Shown here one piece after another: positions 51,245-60,475 of a stretch of 64,000 bases of DNA; the first letter of the stretch is position 1, and the number at the start of each line of letters is the position of its first letter. A model generated the notes under the pieces. The model did no database searches. It had not been told where the DNA came from and saw only the letters and a list, made by a program, of their open reading frames with translations. The translations under genes were made by a program, and so were the position numbers. The stretch is from a gamma proteobacterium symbiont of Ctena orbiculata (GTDB taxonomy: Bacteria; Pseudomonadota; Gammaproteobacteria; Chromatiales; Chromatiaceae): assembly GCA_003058525.1 (NCBI GenBank), contig QBVD01000064.1, positions 1 through 64,000 on the forward strand, read 5' to 3'.

Positions 51245-52594
51245 TCAATCCCGATTGACTGGTACAGCCACAGCTTCGGTGTGTAACCTGCTGTGTTCTG
51301 GAATATATCGCGACACCAACGCAAACAGCCCTGTGGTTGCCAACATCAAGAGAGCGAAGAAAACATAGTAGTCCGCACCCTGCAGAAGTTCACTGCCTTC
51401 GATGACGAAATTGACCATGCTTGTAAAGAGGTTTCCCAAGGCGACGGACATCATGAAAAAGGCCATCACAAATGACTTCATCCGATTGGGCGCCTGAGTA
51501 TATGAGAACTCCAGGCAGGTGATCGATACCATGACTTCGCCGCTGGTGAGCACCACATAAGCCAATAACTGCCAGGCGACGGTTGGGGTCTGCCCGATGT
51601 CGATCAGGTGCTGAGTCCATCCCGAGATTGCGAAGGCCGCAGCCGCGAGCAGCATGCCATAGCCGATCTTTCGCAGGGCCGTCAGGTGCCAGCGGCGTTG
51701 GATTGCCGGATAGATGAGATAGGAAAAGGTTGGTACCAGCAGCATCACCAGCAGGGGATTGGCCGCCTGGATCTGGGCCGGTAATATCTCCACGCCTAAC
51801 AACGTTAGATCCATTGACTTGGCCTGGATTACCCAGGCTGAGCCGGTCTGGTCGAAAAGGGCCCAGAAGACGGCAACGAAGAGATAGAGTATCAATAGCC
51901 GAGCCAGGGTGAGCAATCCATCGCGGCTGAATGTCTCGCGGACAAATTCCCACCCACCAGGCGGGATGTGGACAAAGCGACGGCGGCCGGCCCAGAAGAG
52001 TATTGTGGCGATGACCATCAGTACACCGGGTACACCGAAGGCCCAGGCCGGTCCAACCTGCTGCAGCAGCCAGGGGGTGGCCAGGGTTGAGATGAATGCG
52101 CCCAGGTTGACGGCGAAGTAGAACCAGCCGAAGGCCCGCGGCAGAAGGTGTCCGTTGGTGCGGCCGAACTGATCCCCCACATGGGCGGATACGCAGGGCT
52201 TGATTCCACCGGAACCCAAGGCGATCAGCCCCAATCCGAGCAAGAGGCCGAGGCGGGTATGGTCCAGCGCCAGAGCAAAGTGGCCGAGACAGTAGACCAG
52301 GGAGAGCAGGATGATGGTGCGGTACTTGCCCAGCAGGCAATCGGAGATCAGAGCGCCCAGCAGGGGTGTGATATAGACCGCCGAGACGAATAGATGGAAC
52401 CAGCCCTTCGCCTCCTCTTCGTTCATCGGCTCCGCAACGCCGCTACTGTTAAGCAGGTACTGGGTCATGAAGACGACCAGTATCGCCCGCATGCCATAGA
52501 AGCTGAATCGCTCAGCCGCTTCATTGCCGATGATGAAGGGGATGCCCGCCGGCATATTACGGGATGGCAATGGGGCGTGGAGATAGTCAGTCAC
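51245..52594 (-). CDS. Proton-dependent oligopeptide transporter (POT/PTR2)
   Basis: 449-residue inner-membrane transporter of the POT family in the MFS fold, with about 12 helices. The family signature ExxERFxxYG is seen as EAAERFSFYGMRAIL (about residues 25-39), and the second motif lies in the FGWFYFAVNLGAFISTLATPWLLQ helix. Such carriers take up di- and tripeptides with protons. At 449 residues it is shorter than most bacterial POTs (about 490-500), with short loops. A single gene, flanked on both sides by non-transport genes. Confidence 0.9.
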   Translation of the reverse strand: MTDYLHAPLPSRNMPAGIPFIIGNEAAERFSFYGMRAILVVFMTQYLLNSSGVAEPMNEEEAKGWFHLFVSAVYITPLLGALISDCLLGKYRTIILLSLVYCLGHFALALDHTRLGLLLGLGLIALGSGGIKPCVSAHVGDQFGRTNGHLLPRAFGWFYFAVNLGAFISTLATPWLLQQVGPAWAFGVPGVLMVIATILFWAGRRRFVHIPPGGWEFVRETFSRDGLLTLARLLILYLFVAVFWALFDQTGSAWVIQAKSMDLTLLGVEILPAQIQAANPLLVMLLVPTFSYLIYPAIQRRWHLTALRKIGYGMLLAAAAFAISGWTQHLIDIGQTPTVAWQLLAYVVLTSGEVMVSITCLEFSYTQAPNRMKSFVMAFFMMSVALGNLFTSMVNFVIEGSELLQGADYYVFFALLMLATTGLFALVSRYIPEHSRLHTEAVAVPVNRD

Positions 52595-52707
52595 GTATCC
52601 AAAGGTACTCTATGGTGGTTGCATCTGACCCATCATAACCAATTACCCGGATACTCGCCCAGGCACTCTGATACGAGAGATACCATTTATGGGCTCTGCC
52701 GCGGTGA

Positions 52708-53592
52708 TTAAAACGAAAGCAGTCCTTTGACCCAATCGATGAAATCATAGATCCGGCCGACAAAGGTATCTTTGGGGCGATACCCTTTTGCTGGCGATTG
52801 GCAGGCACTTTTCTCGATGGCGTCCAGAAGCTGATTGAGTCGGCGTTGATGTATCCCGGTACGCTTCTGGATGGGGTCGTGAAGCATGCCGGAAAATGCC
52901 GCCACCAGGGCGATCGTCACCATCACCACCAGAACGGTTGCCATCACGATGCCAATCGGCGGACTTACCGGGAAGAGGGTGTAGTAGAAGCGTCCCAATG
53001 TCTCTCCGAGAAAGAAATCCGAAGCGGCCTGTTCCCCGGCGACTAGGTGGGCGACTGCAGCACCGGCTGAAAAGGAACCGGGTGTGAATTGATTCAACAG
53101 GATTAAACCCAGAATGGCCGCCAATGTGCCCGCGGTGATATCGCCGGCTACATTTCTTGTTTGCACATAGATCTGCAATGGCTCTTTGGCTGATTGGTGG
53201 AGAAGCTGCCGTAACCGTGTATCTGCTTCTTCATGGTGGCGGGATAACATGAGCAAGTCCGTATACAGGTGTGTGGTCAACGCCTGTTGAACCCTTGTGG
53301 GTAGTCCAAGATGGGTCTTCAACAGACCTCGGGCCAGGCGATGCGCTCCGAGCAGTTCGAATAGCATAGCGATCAGCCGGAGCAGAAAATTGGGAAAGCC
53401 CATCAGGAAGTTGAATGGTGCGACCAGGATGTCGCCTCCCAGGGCCAGTCTGTTTAACCGGAAGGCGCCTTGCAGGGAAAAGTGCCTGTTTACGAAGGTT
53501 GGAATTCGTTGTCTGCAGGCCTCAATGTGGTCAACCAGTTGCCCCCGACTAACCGGATCGGTGAGATAGGGCTGTTGAATATCATCTGGCAT
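52708..53592 (-). CDS. Membrane protein of unknown function
   Basis: 294-residue predicted inner-membrane protein. It has a hydrophobic stretch (ILVAPFNFLMGFPNFLLRLIAMLFELLG), two more likely helices (ITAGTLAAILGLILLNQF and IGIVMATVLVVMVTIALVAAFSGML), and soluble segments rich in Arg and His between them. The C-terminal end (RPKDTFVGRIYDFIDWVKGLLSF) is amphipathic. I do not recognise the family with certainty; it may be one of the DUF families of gammaproteobacteria with a similar FNFLMGFPNFLLRL start. Nothing in the neighbourhood indicates a role. Confidence 0.72.
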   Translation of the reverse strand: MPDDIQQPYLTDPVSRGQLVDHIEACRQRIPTFVNRHFSLQGAFRLNRLALGGDILVAPFNFLMGFPNFLLRLIAMLFELLGAHRLARGLLKTHLGLPTRVQQALTTHLYTDLLMLSRHHEEADTRLRQLLHQSAKEPLQIYVQTRNVAGDITAGTLAAILGLILLNQFTPGSFSAGAAVAHLVAGEQAASDFFLGETLGRFYYTLFPVSPPIGIVMATVLVVMVTIALVAAFSGMLHDPIQKRTGIHQRRLNQLLDAIEKSACQSPAKGYRPKDTFVGRIYDFIDWVKGLLSF

Positions 53593-53800
53593 CGTTTGAG
53601 GAAAGATCGGTGGCGGGCGGCAATGAGAACAGGTGACATCATATCACCCCGGGGGAATATTGCCTGATCTGGGTCACATTATCCAAGTACTTCTGCTTCA
53701 TGGTCTTTTTCCATATCAACCATCTAGCAAGGTAGCTACGGCGAACCTGGAGGCAGAGTGAACAACCCGGGTTAAAAAAGTGACAATTGGGATAGTGTCG

Positions 53801-53825
53801 GCCGGATGGGTGTGCCCCATCCGGC
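53801..53825 (-). terminator. Hairpin downstream of the bufferin-like gene
   Basis: Perfect 10-bp stem GCCGGATGGG / CCCATCCGGC with a five-base loop, 18 bases past the stop codon of the minus-strand gene. The T-rich stretch on the minus strand lies further on (about 53774-53779). Confidence 0.6.
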
Positions 53826-53842
53826 AGAGTCGACTTGCTTGG

Positions 53843-54100
53843 TTACTTTTCCGCCAGGCTGCCGCCCACAATCTTTTCACAGGTCCCTTTGAGTACCAGC
53901 ATCCAGGCGTTGCCCTGGCTGTCTGTTGTGGAGCTGCCGGCACAGCTGGTGCCGGGGCCTGCCTTACAGTCGTTTTTACCCGCTTTGGCTACGCCGTAAC
54001 ACTTTTCCGTACCGGCAGAGGGCGCAGCATTCGCCGCCCCCATGGCCAATGCAGTTGAAATCGCTCCGGCCACGATGGCTGTCTTTGTAGTCTTGTTCAT
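53843..54100 (-). CDS. bufA1: BufA1-like copper-buffering peptide (DUF2282)
   Basis: 85-residue precursor with a signal peptide ([18 protein letters not shown], cut after ANA near residue 25). The mature peptide has four cysteines (residues 34, 45, 53 and 74) in [26 protein letters not shown] and [11 protein letters not shown], the pattern of DUF2282, now known as bufferins that bind copper in the periplasm. Known bufA1 genes sit beside bufB (DUF692) and bufC, which install the thiooxazole/thioamide modification; neither is in this window, so the peptide may be unmodified or matured by enzymes encoded elsewhere. Downstream hairpin at 53801. Confidence 0.85.
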   Translation of the reverse strand: MNKTTKTAIVAGAISTALAMGAANAAPSAGTEKCYGVAKAGKNDCKAGPGTSCAGSSTTDSQGNAWMLVLKGTCEKIVGGSLAEK

Positions 54101-54510
54101 GGTTTCTCCTCAGATGGATATGTAATTGAATCAGTAGAATTCATCAGCCTGCTTGATGCATGACCTCAAGCAAGAATACGGACCAAGTCTGATCCTGGAT
54201 TCACCTGAAGAGAAAAATTTTCAATGTTGAATGTGGTTATTGGTTTTTATTGGCCAGGTCGAATGGTAGGCGTCACTATCGCTGAAACGATTAAGCCTTT
54301 TCATATTCAGGATTACTAAGGAGACACAGATCGATGCTGTCCATGGCATCGTCCAGAGCGCGAATGCAGAGAATCAGATTTCCTGGTTCCTTCAATTTCA
54401 ATAGGTTACAGCGATGAAAGATGGCGAGACTCTCTATGCGGCCTGATCCTCAAAATCTGTATGGTTGCAGGATGGGGTTGAACTGAATCCAACCCCGAAC
54501 GGTTGCGGGA
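54101..54510. other. 410-base spacer, one possible gene remnant
   Basis: An open minus-strand stretch at 54291-54449 (about 50 codons) reads like protein (IFHRCNLLKLKEPGNLILCIRALDD) but lacks a start codon at its beginning and is blocked by a TGA upstream. It may be a gene fragment. The hairpin at 54474-54496 lies nearby. I see nothing else. Confidence 0.3.
54474..54496 (-). terminator. Hairpin downstream of the M48 protease gene
   Basis: Seven-bp stem GGGGTTG / CAACCCC with a nine-base loop, 15 bases past the protease stop codon on the minus strand. There is no clear T run. Confidence 0.5.
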
Positions 54511-56052
54511 TCATTTGGCAAGACGGGCGCCGATGATGCCGAATTTGGCCTTCGACAGTTGCGCTTTCGGGATATTCTTCACGCCCAGGTCGATGATTCG
54601 CTTTTTACCGGAAGGCAAAACCGGTTTGTAGACGCGTTTGAGTTTTCTGATCTGGCCATTGGCATCGCGGAAATGGATTGCAATGACGATACTTTTTACA
54701 TCGCGGGGGGTTGGGTTGTATAACTCCGCTTTGACTCTTCCCTTGTTGTCCAGGCCGGTCCGGAGTTTGATGTAGTTTTGCGGATTCTCCGACAAATCGA
54801 GCGCCATCAAGGCGCTGTAGGCGGCCTTGCCCTCCGTGGTATCTTTCGAGGCGGCCTTGCGATAGTAGGATTTGGCGGATTTCAGGTTACCGGCCGCCTG
54901 AGCCAGATTGCCCAGGGAGTTGTAGGCATTTGCTGTCGGCAATAGTTGGATGCTCCTCTCCAGATCGAGCTTGGCGGCGTCGGCATTCTTCAGTTTTTCG
55001 TTCACCAGCCCCCGTTTGAGGTAGTAGTAGAAAAAGCCGTCATTCAATTTTATCGCTTTGTTATAGTGCTGCTTGGCAATCGCAGGGTGCTTTCTTTTCT
55101 CCTCAATATCCCCGAGCAGGGCATGAAAGTGGCCCTCCTTGGGTTCCAGGCGCAGGGCCTTGCCGACCAGTGTCCTGGCCTTTTTGAGGTTACCTTTTTG
55201 CAGTGCCTTGCGACCCTCTTCATAGGCCTCATAGGCCGGTTTTGTGCGCTTTATGTGGGCCGTTCTGGTCTTGAAACGATCCTTGCCGGCAATACCGCCT
55301 TTAGGAAGCTTGGCGGCTGTCTTGATATTGTTATCGACACGCTCCCTGGAGGGTGGATGGCTGGCGAAGAGTCCACTGAGCCAATCCTGGTTTTTACCTT
55401 CAGAGAGACGTACGAATGTACGTTGCAGTTCGATTGCCCCCTGGGGATCGTATCCCGCCTTCGACATATATTTCATGCCGTAGTAGTCGGATTCACGTTC
55501 TGCGTCCCGGCCATATTTCTTGGTGATCAATTGGCTCCCGAGACCGGCCCCCAACTGTGCAATTTGGGCATAGTCTTTTCCCTGGGTGCCGATCACAGTT
55601 GCCATTACCGCACCCTGAATCAACATCCCTCGGGACATGCTGCTGGCGGTATGCTTTGCCGCGGCATGGGTGATTTCATGCCCCAGCACGGCAGCCAGTT
55701 CCGCTTCGCTCCCCAATTCGGTCAATAGACCGCGGTTGATGGAGATCTTACCGCCGGGGAGTGCCCAGGCATTGGGAACCGAGTTATTCAAGACCTTGAA
55801 TTCGTAGGGCAGCTTGCGATCACTGACAGCGGCCAGTTTTTGACCGATTTCGCTGACGTAGGCGGTCAGCTTCTTATCCACCACGTAGTCGCCCCCCTGG
55901 GATTGGCGTAGTGGCGCATAGTTCTTTCGGCCGATCTCCATCTCCTGTGCCTCGGAAACCAGGCTTAGTTCTTTCTTTCCGGTGACAGGGTTCACCGCAC
56001 AGCCAGTGATCAGGGAAAGGGAGAGGGCGACAGGGATCAGTAACCTATTCAT
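54511..56052 (-). CDS. M48-family metalloprotease lipoprotein with TPR repeats
   Basis: 513-residue zinc protease related to BepA/LoiP, which help outer-membrane protein assembly and quality control. The lipobox is ITGC at residues 15-18 (MNRLLIPVALSLSLITGC). The zinc motif HEITH is at about 124-128 in ELAAVLGHEITHAAAKHTASSMSRG, and the third ligand Glu is in ERESDYYGMKYMSKAGYDP. TPR-like helical repeats cover about 275-410 (KALRLEPKEGHFHALLGDIEEKR and following). The rest forms a C-terminal beta-rich end (AELYNPTPRDVKSIVIAIHF). It is longer than typical BepA. A stand-alone gene. Confidence 0.88.
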   Translation of the reverse strand: MNRLLIPVALSLSLITGCAVNPVTGKKELSLVSEAQEMEIGRKNYAPLRQSQGGDYVVDKKLTAYVSEIGQKLAAVSDRKLPYEFKVLNNSVPNAWALPGGKISINRGLLTELGSEAELAAVLGHEITHAAAKHTASSMSRGMLIQGAVMATVIGTQGKDYAQIAQLGAGLGSQLITKKYGRDAERESDYYGMKYMSKAGYDPQGAIELQRTFVRLSEGKNQDWLSGLFASHPPSRERVDNNIKTAAKLPKGGIAGKDRFKTRTAHIKRTKPAYEAYEEGRKALQKGNLKKARTLVGKALRLEPKEGHFHALLGDIEEKRKHPAIAKQHYNKAIKLNDGFFYYYLKRGLVNEKLKNADAAKLDLERSIQLLPTANAYNSLGNLAQAAGNLKSAKSYYRKAASKDTTEGKAAYSALMALDLSENPQNYIKLRTGLDNKGRVKAELYNPTPRDVKSIVIAIHFRDANGQIRKLKRVYKPVLPSGKKRIIDLGVKNIPKAQLSKAKFGIIGARLAK

Positions 56053-56509
56053 ATCATATCTCGGTCTAAATCAGTTAAGTCATTCTCTGCTGCAATCCGA
56101 GCGGTTGTATAAGTCGCGGTGCGTTATAGACAACGTAAATTGACCCTACGATAGCTGGGCTCATGATGTCAATGTACCCGGCTCAAGTTGGATGAGAATC
56201 TATAGGTCTAGTCTATTGACCACGATCCGTTCATGATGTTCTGGTTCCTGTGCGGGCAATATCAATTCTGTTATGTGGCCTTTTTAAGTATATGAAATAC
56301 ATTATATTAGTTGAGGGGCAGGGAGGCGGATCAGAAGCGCTGGAGGGAGTGCGCTTTATTACATTGTTTTACATTCGTTGAGTGCCGTTTTTACTTCAAT
56401 CCGCTGATACATGCAGATAGCCAAGGATGTATGATCTTTCAGAAAGGTAGATAGCGTATTGTTCAAGGGCATGTTACCGGGCAACGGCCAGCCTCTTTGG
56501 TTCCCCTTT
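56053..56509. other. 457-base AT-rich spacer
   Basis: Spacer between the M48 protease gene (its start side) and the 3' end of the cytochrome c peroxidase gene. I find no gene, tRNA or strong hairpin in it. The promoter of the protease gene must lie near 56053-56150. Confidence 0.4.
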
Positions 56510-57817
56510 TTATTGCTGGCTGATCGGCAACTTACCTTCCAGCGACTCGAGAAAGGCCACAATCTCTTCAACCTCAGTATCACTCAAGGCCTGATGGCTC
56601 TCTACCCTGAGTCGTTTACTGTTACTCAGCCATTGAATTGATCTGTCATCAGTGTCCCTATTGCTTATGGCTTTGTTCAACTGAACATGGGCCATGATGC
56701 GTACCGCCTCTTCCAGAGTGGAAACAGAACCATTGTGGAAATAGGGACCGGTTCGAGTGACATTGCATAGCGAAGGAATGCGCCAGACACCTCTGTCCGA
56801 GCCGTTATCCTTTGGTGCTGCTCCGAGATCATCGCTTAGACGATGCCGCTGCTCATACACCGTATTGGGAATGGTAGGGAATATCCTGTAGGGCGTGTCG
56901 TCACTGAACAGACTTGCTGCACTGAAATTCGGTCCGGAGTGGCAAAGGATGCAGCCGGTGGACTCGAACAGCGCCATACCGCGAATCTGCTTTTCAGTGA
57001 GTGCGCTCGAATCGCCCCTGGTAAACCGGTCATAGGGTGAGTCAGGCGTGATCAGGGTGCGCTCATAGCTGGCGATAGCCATTGCGATGGTGTCGATGGT
57101 GATCGCCGGCCGGGTTGGAAACGTTGAGCTGAACAACGCCTGATACTCTGGAATATTGCGTACTGTCTTTACCACATGATCCAGTGAGGGCATACCCATT
57201 TCGATCGGGTTGATCAGCGGGCCCTTTGCCTGCTCCTCAAGTGATGTGGCGCGCCCGTCCCAAAACAGTACTTTCTGGAAGGCCGCATTGAATACTGTGG
57301 GGGCGTTCCTGGTGCCCTGTTTACCGTCTATACCGATCGATGCGGTCAGTCCGTCCCCACCACCTTTGTCATCGGTGAGTTCATGACAGGATGCACATGA
57401 AAGCGAACCGTCTGCCGATAGCCGCGTATCGAAGAACAGCTTTTCGCCCAGCCTGATTTTTTCGGCAGTAGGCGGGTTGTCCTCAGGATATGGAGCTGAG
57501 GTGGGCAGTGCCTGCCAGGTATAGGGGGTTTTGAATATCCTTGAATCATAGCGTTGGTCGGTAGATGCAATGACCGATGCAAACTCATGCTCACGTTCGG
57601 GAAACAGCGACAACATAGGCCCGGGGAAGAGTGAGAAGATCACGATAAGCCCAATCTTCAGACTGAATGCGATGATACCGGTACCGAGGCCAATCCCAAG
57701 GAACCATTTTCGTCGCTGATTGGGTGTGAGTTCGCGAACCATGCTGATCAGCAGAAAAAAACCGGCTATGATTGCAATCAATCCAAATGCCAGAAGCTCA
57801 ATTATTCCCGTATTCAT
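56510..57817 (-). CDS. Di-heme cytochrome c peroxidase family protein
   Basis: 435-residue member of the CcpA/MauG family. An N-terminal transmembrane anchor (IIELLAFGLIAIIAGFFLLISMV and a second hydrophobic stretch) holds it to the membrane. Two heme c sites are present: CASCH (about residue 137-141) and CILCH (about 285-289). Other family text: LGEKLFFDTRLSADGSLSCASCHELTDDKGGGDGL and RNAPTVFNAAFQKVLFWDGRATSLEEQAKGPLINPIEMGM. Classical members reduce H2O2 with electrons from cytochrome c or act in protein modification. It follows the small membrane protein gene at 57866 by 48 bases on the same strand. Confidence 0.92.
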   Translation of the reverse strand: MNTGIIELLAFGLIAIIAGFFLLISMVRELTPNQRRKWFLGIGLGTGIIAFSLKIGLIVIFSLFPGPMLSLFPEREHEFASVIASTDQRYDSRIFKTPYTWQALPTSAPYPEDNPPTAEKIRLGEKLFFDTRLSADGSLSCASCHELTDDKGGGDGLTASIGIDGKQGTRNAPTVFNAAFQKVLFWDGRATSLEEQAKGPLINPIEMGMPSLDHVVKTVRNIPEYQALFSSTFPTRPAITIDTIAMAIASYERTLITPDSPYDRFTRGDSSALTEKQIRGMALFESTGCILCHSGPNFSAASLFSDDTPYRIFPTIPNTVYEQRHRLSDDLGAAPKDNGSDRGVWRIPSLCNVTRTGPYFHNGSVSTLEEAVRIMAHVQLNKAISNRDTDDRSIQWLSNSKRLRVESHQALSDTEVEEIVAFLESLEGKLPISQQ

Positions 57818-57865
57818 CCTATCTCTTCAGTCCGCTAAATGTGGCAGATCTACATGCTGAAGGGG

Positions 57866-58045
57866 TTACTTGAAGCCAAGCTTTCTATACAGCACCAGTC
57901 CTGGACAGAGACCCGTAAGGCCGGCGAAGACCAGCATCCCGGCAGGCAGATAGAGGAACCAATGCACCTGATTCCAGCCGGACAATCCGATCCCGGCAAA
58001 GAGCAGTGCGGCGATGGTCAAAAACAGCATTCGCTGGGCACTCAT
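57866..58045 (-). CDS. Small membrane protein (DUF2892-like)
   Basis: 59-residue protein with two transmembrane helices: MLFLTIAALLFAGIGLSG and HWFLYLPAGMLVFAGLTG, then LCPGLVLYRKLGFK. This is the YgaP-type/DUF2892 pattern, including the CPG near the C-terminus. ATGGAGATCAACG precedes the ATG at 58045 with GGAG seven bases away. Function unknown; in other organisms similar domains accompany rhodanese or sulfur-handling proteins. It is upstream of the di-heme peroxidase gene on the same strand and divergent from the LysR gene. Confidence 0.8.
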   Translation of the reverse strand: MSAQRMLFLTIAALLFAGIGLSGWNQVHWFLYLPAGMLVFAGLTGLCPGLVLYRKLGFK

Positions 58046-58157
58046 CGTTGATCTCCATAGTGTTGAATTGTGTCGATGAAAAGCATAAGCTCGAGACGAA
58101 TAATTGAGAAATTCTATTTATGAATACTATTTATTTGATATCCGAATAAATTAAGTT

Positions 58158-59102
58158 ATGAATCTAAAGCAGCTTCAGTTTGCCGTGCACGTAGCCGAGA
58201 CCCACTCGTTCAGTCGCGCTGCGGAGCTTTGCTTCGCCACTCAACCGACGTTGTCGAATGCCATCTCGCAACTTGAGGATGAATTGGGGGGGAGGTTGTT
58301 CAGTCGCACGACGCGTAGGGTTGATCTGACTCCCTTCGGCGAATATATGCTGCCGCGTATCAAGGATGTACTACTGAGTCTCGATGAATTGACCAAGGCG
58401 GCAGAGTCCTTCCACAATCCCACGCATAAGATTTTGCGCATTGGTTTTTCTCCCCTGGTCGACATGCAGAGGCTGGATCATGTGTTGGCGCCGTTTCGAC
58501 AGGCAAATCCGGATATCACGATCTTCTTCAAGGAGTGTTTTATCGATGACCTTGCCGAGCGTCTGAACAGGGGACAGATCGATGTGCAGATCCTGCCGAC
58601 GACAACTGAGAGTGAGAGAGAACATGCCTGCCTTTTCTACCGGGATTCTCTCCACTACCTGCCGGCGGCTGATGACATTCAAGTGGCGAATCATCTGTCA
58701 TTCAAAATAACAGACCTGCCTGCCACTCCGATCATCCTTACAGGTGGCGGTTGCGGACTGAATGCTGCCTTGTCAACGTTACTCAAATCCCAGGGTGTTG
58801 AGTTGCATGCCTATGCGGGGCAGGCCCTGACCTATCAGGTGATCGAGGATTGGGTCTCATTGGGAATAGGCGCCGGTATTCTGCCGAAGGCCAAAATATC
58901 ACCAGACAATATGGCCAACTTTCCGCTATTTATCGATAAAGATGAACCCGCCTGTTTCAGCTTTGAGTGGAGTTGGCAATCTGAAAGCACTGAGTCCGCG
59001 CATGTTCAATCGTTTATCGATTATATCCGGACGACAGTCCCCGCATTGGTTTCCGGTCAGGCCGAGACAGGCAGTCAGCAAAGTGTTGGCCAATCAATTT
59101 GA
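58158..59102 (+). CDS. LysR-family transcriptional regulator
   Basis: 314-residue regulator with an N-terminal winged helix-turn-helix (MNLKQLQFAVHVAETHSFSRAAELCFATQPTLSNAISQLEDELGGRLFSRTTRRVDLTPFG) and a C-terminal periplasmic-binding-like effector domain (about 90-300). It is divergent from the DUF2892-peroxidase pair across a 112-base gap and lies 142 bases upstream of the truncated hemoglobin gene, so it may control either or both, as LysR genes often regulate a divergent neighbour. The inducer is unknown. Confidence 0.9.
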   Translation: MNLKQLQFAVHVAETHSFSRAAELCFATQPTLSNAISQLEDELGGRLFSRTTRRVDLTPFGEYMLPRIKDVLLSLDELTKAAESFHNPTHKILRIGFSPLVDMQRLDHVLAPFRQANPDITIFFKECFIDDLAERLNRGQIDVQILPTTTESEREHACLFYRDSLHYLPAADDIQVANHLSFKITDLPATPIILTGGGCGLNAALSTLLKSQGVELHAYAGQALTYQVIEDWVSLGIGAGILPKAKISPDNMANFPLFIDKDEPACFSFEWSWQSESTESAHVQSFIDYIRTTVPALVSGQAETGSQQSVGQSI

Positions 59103-59244
59103 GAACGATTGGGATTGATTTAAAAACTGAATAAATTACATTCTTAAATACAATTTCTAATTTTATCGACATATACCTACCCTGAAACAGCGGCCGACAA
59201 CCGAGTCGCTTTGCAAACAAATTTTGCCGTTAAGGAGTAGTGTT

Positions 59245-59712
59245 ATGAAGACCCGTTTTCACCAGTTTGCCATTACCGCTGTTCTGCCACTTGCATTGGT
59301 GTGTGCTGCACCATCAGCAATCGCCGGCGACAATGATCCATCACAAGTCTCTCTCTATGAACGGCTGGGCGGTTATAACGCCATCAGTGCTGTGGTGAAT
59401 GATGTGGTTGTGCAGATTGCAGCAGATGAAAAACTCGGGCGCTTTTGGGCGCATCGCGGTAGTGACGGGATTTCAAGGGAAAAACAGTTGATTGTGGATT
59501 TTATCGTCTCTAAGGCGGGTGGCCCGCTCTACTACAGAGGGCGGGAGATGAAACTTTCCCATGAGGGTATGAGGATAGATGAGAAGGATTGGGAGATCCT
59601 GATCACCGCACTGAAAAATACCCTGCACAAATTCAAGGTACCCGCCACAGAGAGTCGTGAAGTGTTGGATTTCTTTGCCGGCACAAAGAAAGACATTGTA
59701 GAGAAATCCTAG
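59245..59712 (+). CDS. Exported group 1 truncated hemoglobin
   Basis: 155-residue globin with a Sec signal peptide (FHQFAITAVLPLALVCAAPSAIAG, cut after AIA). The group 1 fold is visible in SLYERLGGYNAISAVVNDVVVQIAADEKLGRFW and in the proximal heme His within MKLSHEGMRIDEKDWEIL, the usual F8 position. I choose the ATG at 59245 because TAAGGAG precedes it and the signal peptide then starts normally; an upstream in-frame start exists. Periplasmic truncated hemoglobins of this kind are thought to bind NO or O2. It is followed by an HbpS-like gene. Confidence 0.9.
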   Translation: MKTRFHQFAITAVLPLALVCAAPSAIAGDNDPSQVSLYERLGGYNAISAVVNDVVVQIAADEKLGRFWAHRGSDGISREKQLIVDFIVSKAGGPLYYRGREMKLSHEGMRIDEKDWEILITALKNTLHKFKVPATESREVLDFFAGTKKDIVEKS

Positions 59713-59846
59713 CATCGTCTGACAGGTTTTATCGACCTGTTGCCTACCGATGACGGATAACTCTCAGCGTGTGATCAGAGTGGCTTGACCTGTTAGATTG
59801 CTCGCTGAGAGTTTGGCGGAAAATCATTGTTTACCGGAGTAAAAAA

Positions 59847-60383
59847 ATGCTATCCAGGAGCCTCTACTTACTGACCGTGCTTGCCATATTCTTTAACAGT
59901 TCCGCAAATGCCGACTCGCAGCATGGCAGTGCTGTTTATCAGTTTCGGTCGATCTCATTGGAAATGGCTTCCAAGGCGGCATGGGGCGCAATCAATGACT
60001 GCCGTAATCGAGGTTATTCTGTTGCGGCTGCAGTGGTGGATCGCGGTGGCAATATACAGGTTCAGCTACGAGACCGTTTTGCCGGTCCACATACTTCGGA
60101 GACCGCATATCGGAAGGCCTGGACAGCCAACAGCTTTCGCCAGTCAACTGCCGAACTGGCAGGCATGCTTGAGGAACGGCGCATTCCTGACCAAGTGGCT
60201 AACAATCCCGGTGTACTGCTTGTGGGTGGTGGCTTGACGATAGAGGCGGGTGGTGAATTTCTAGGTGGTATCGGTATCTCGGGCGCGCCACCGGGGAATT
60301 CCGAACGGGACAGCATTGACGGCGTTTGTGCCATGGCTGGACTCGAAACGGTACGTGATGCATTGGAGTTCGCTGATGAATAA
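59847..60383 (+). CDS. Exported HbpS/GlcG-family (DUF336) protein
   Basis: 178-residue protein with a signal peptide (LLTVLAIFFNSSANA). The DUF336 heme/cofactor-binding fold is seen in ISLEMASKAAWGAINDCRNRGYSVAAAVVDRGGNIQVQLRDRFAGPHTSETAYRKAWTANSF and NNPGVLLVGGGLTIEAGGEFLGGIGISGAPPGNSERD. Members such as HbpS bind heme and iron, and others bind cobalamin or unknown ligands. It lies 134 bases behind the truncated hemoglobin gene; the pair may handle heme or NO in the periplasm (inference). Despite the name GlcG it has no link to the glycolate genes here. Confidence 0.87.
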   Translation: MLSRSLYLLTVLAIFFNSSANADSQHGSAVYQFRSISLEMASKAAWGAINDCRNRGYSVAAAVVDRGGNIQVQLRDRFAGPHTSETAYRKAWTANSFRQSTAELAGMLEERRIPDQVANNPGVLLVGGGLTIEAGGEFLGGIGISGAPPGNSERDSIDGVCAMAGLETVRDALEFADE

Positions 60384-60475
60384 TCAGAGTAGTTACGCGA
60401 TCGATGCAAGAGATATTCGATCAGGTTGCCTTTTGAACCAGTACTAAATGGTTCAATGGATGTGTTTGAGGAAAT

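Noticed and set aside
54291-54449. Open minus-strand stretch of about 50 codons
   Set aside because: No start codon and a stop just upstream; kept only as a possible remnant in the spacer entry.
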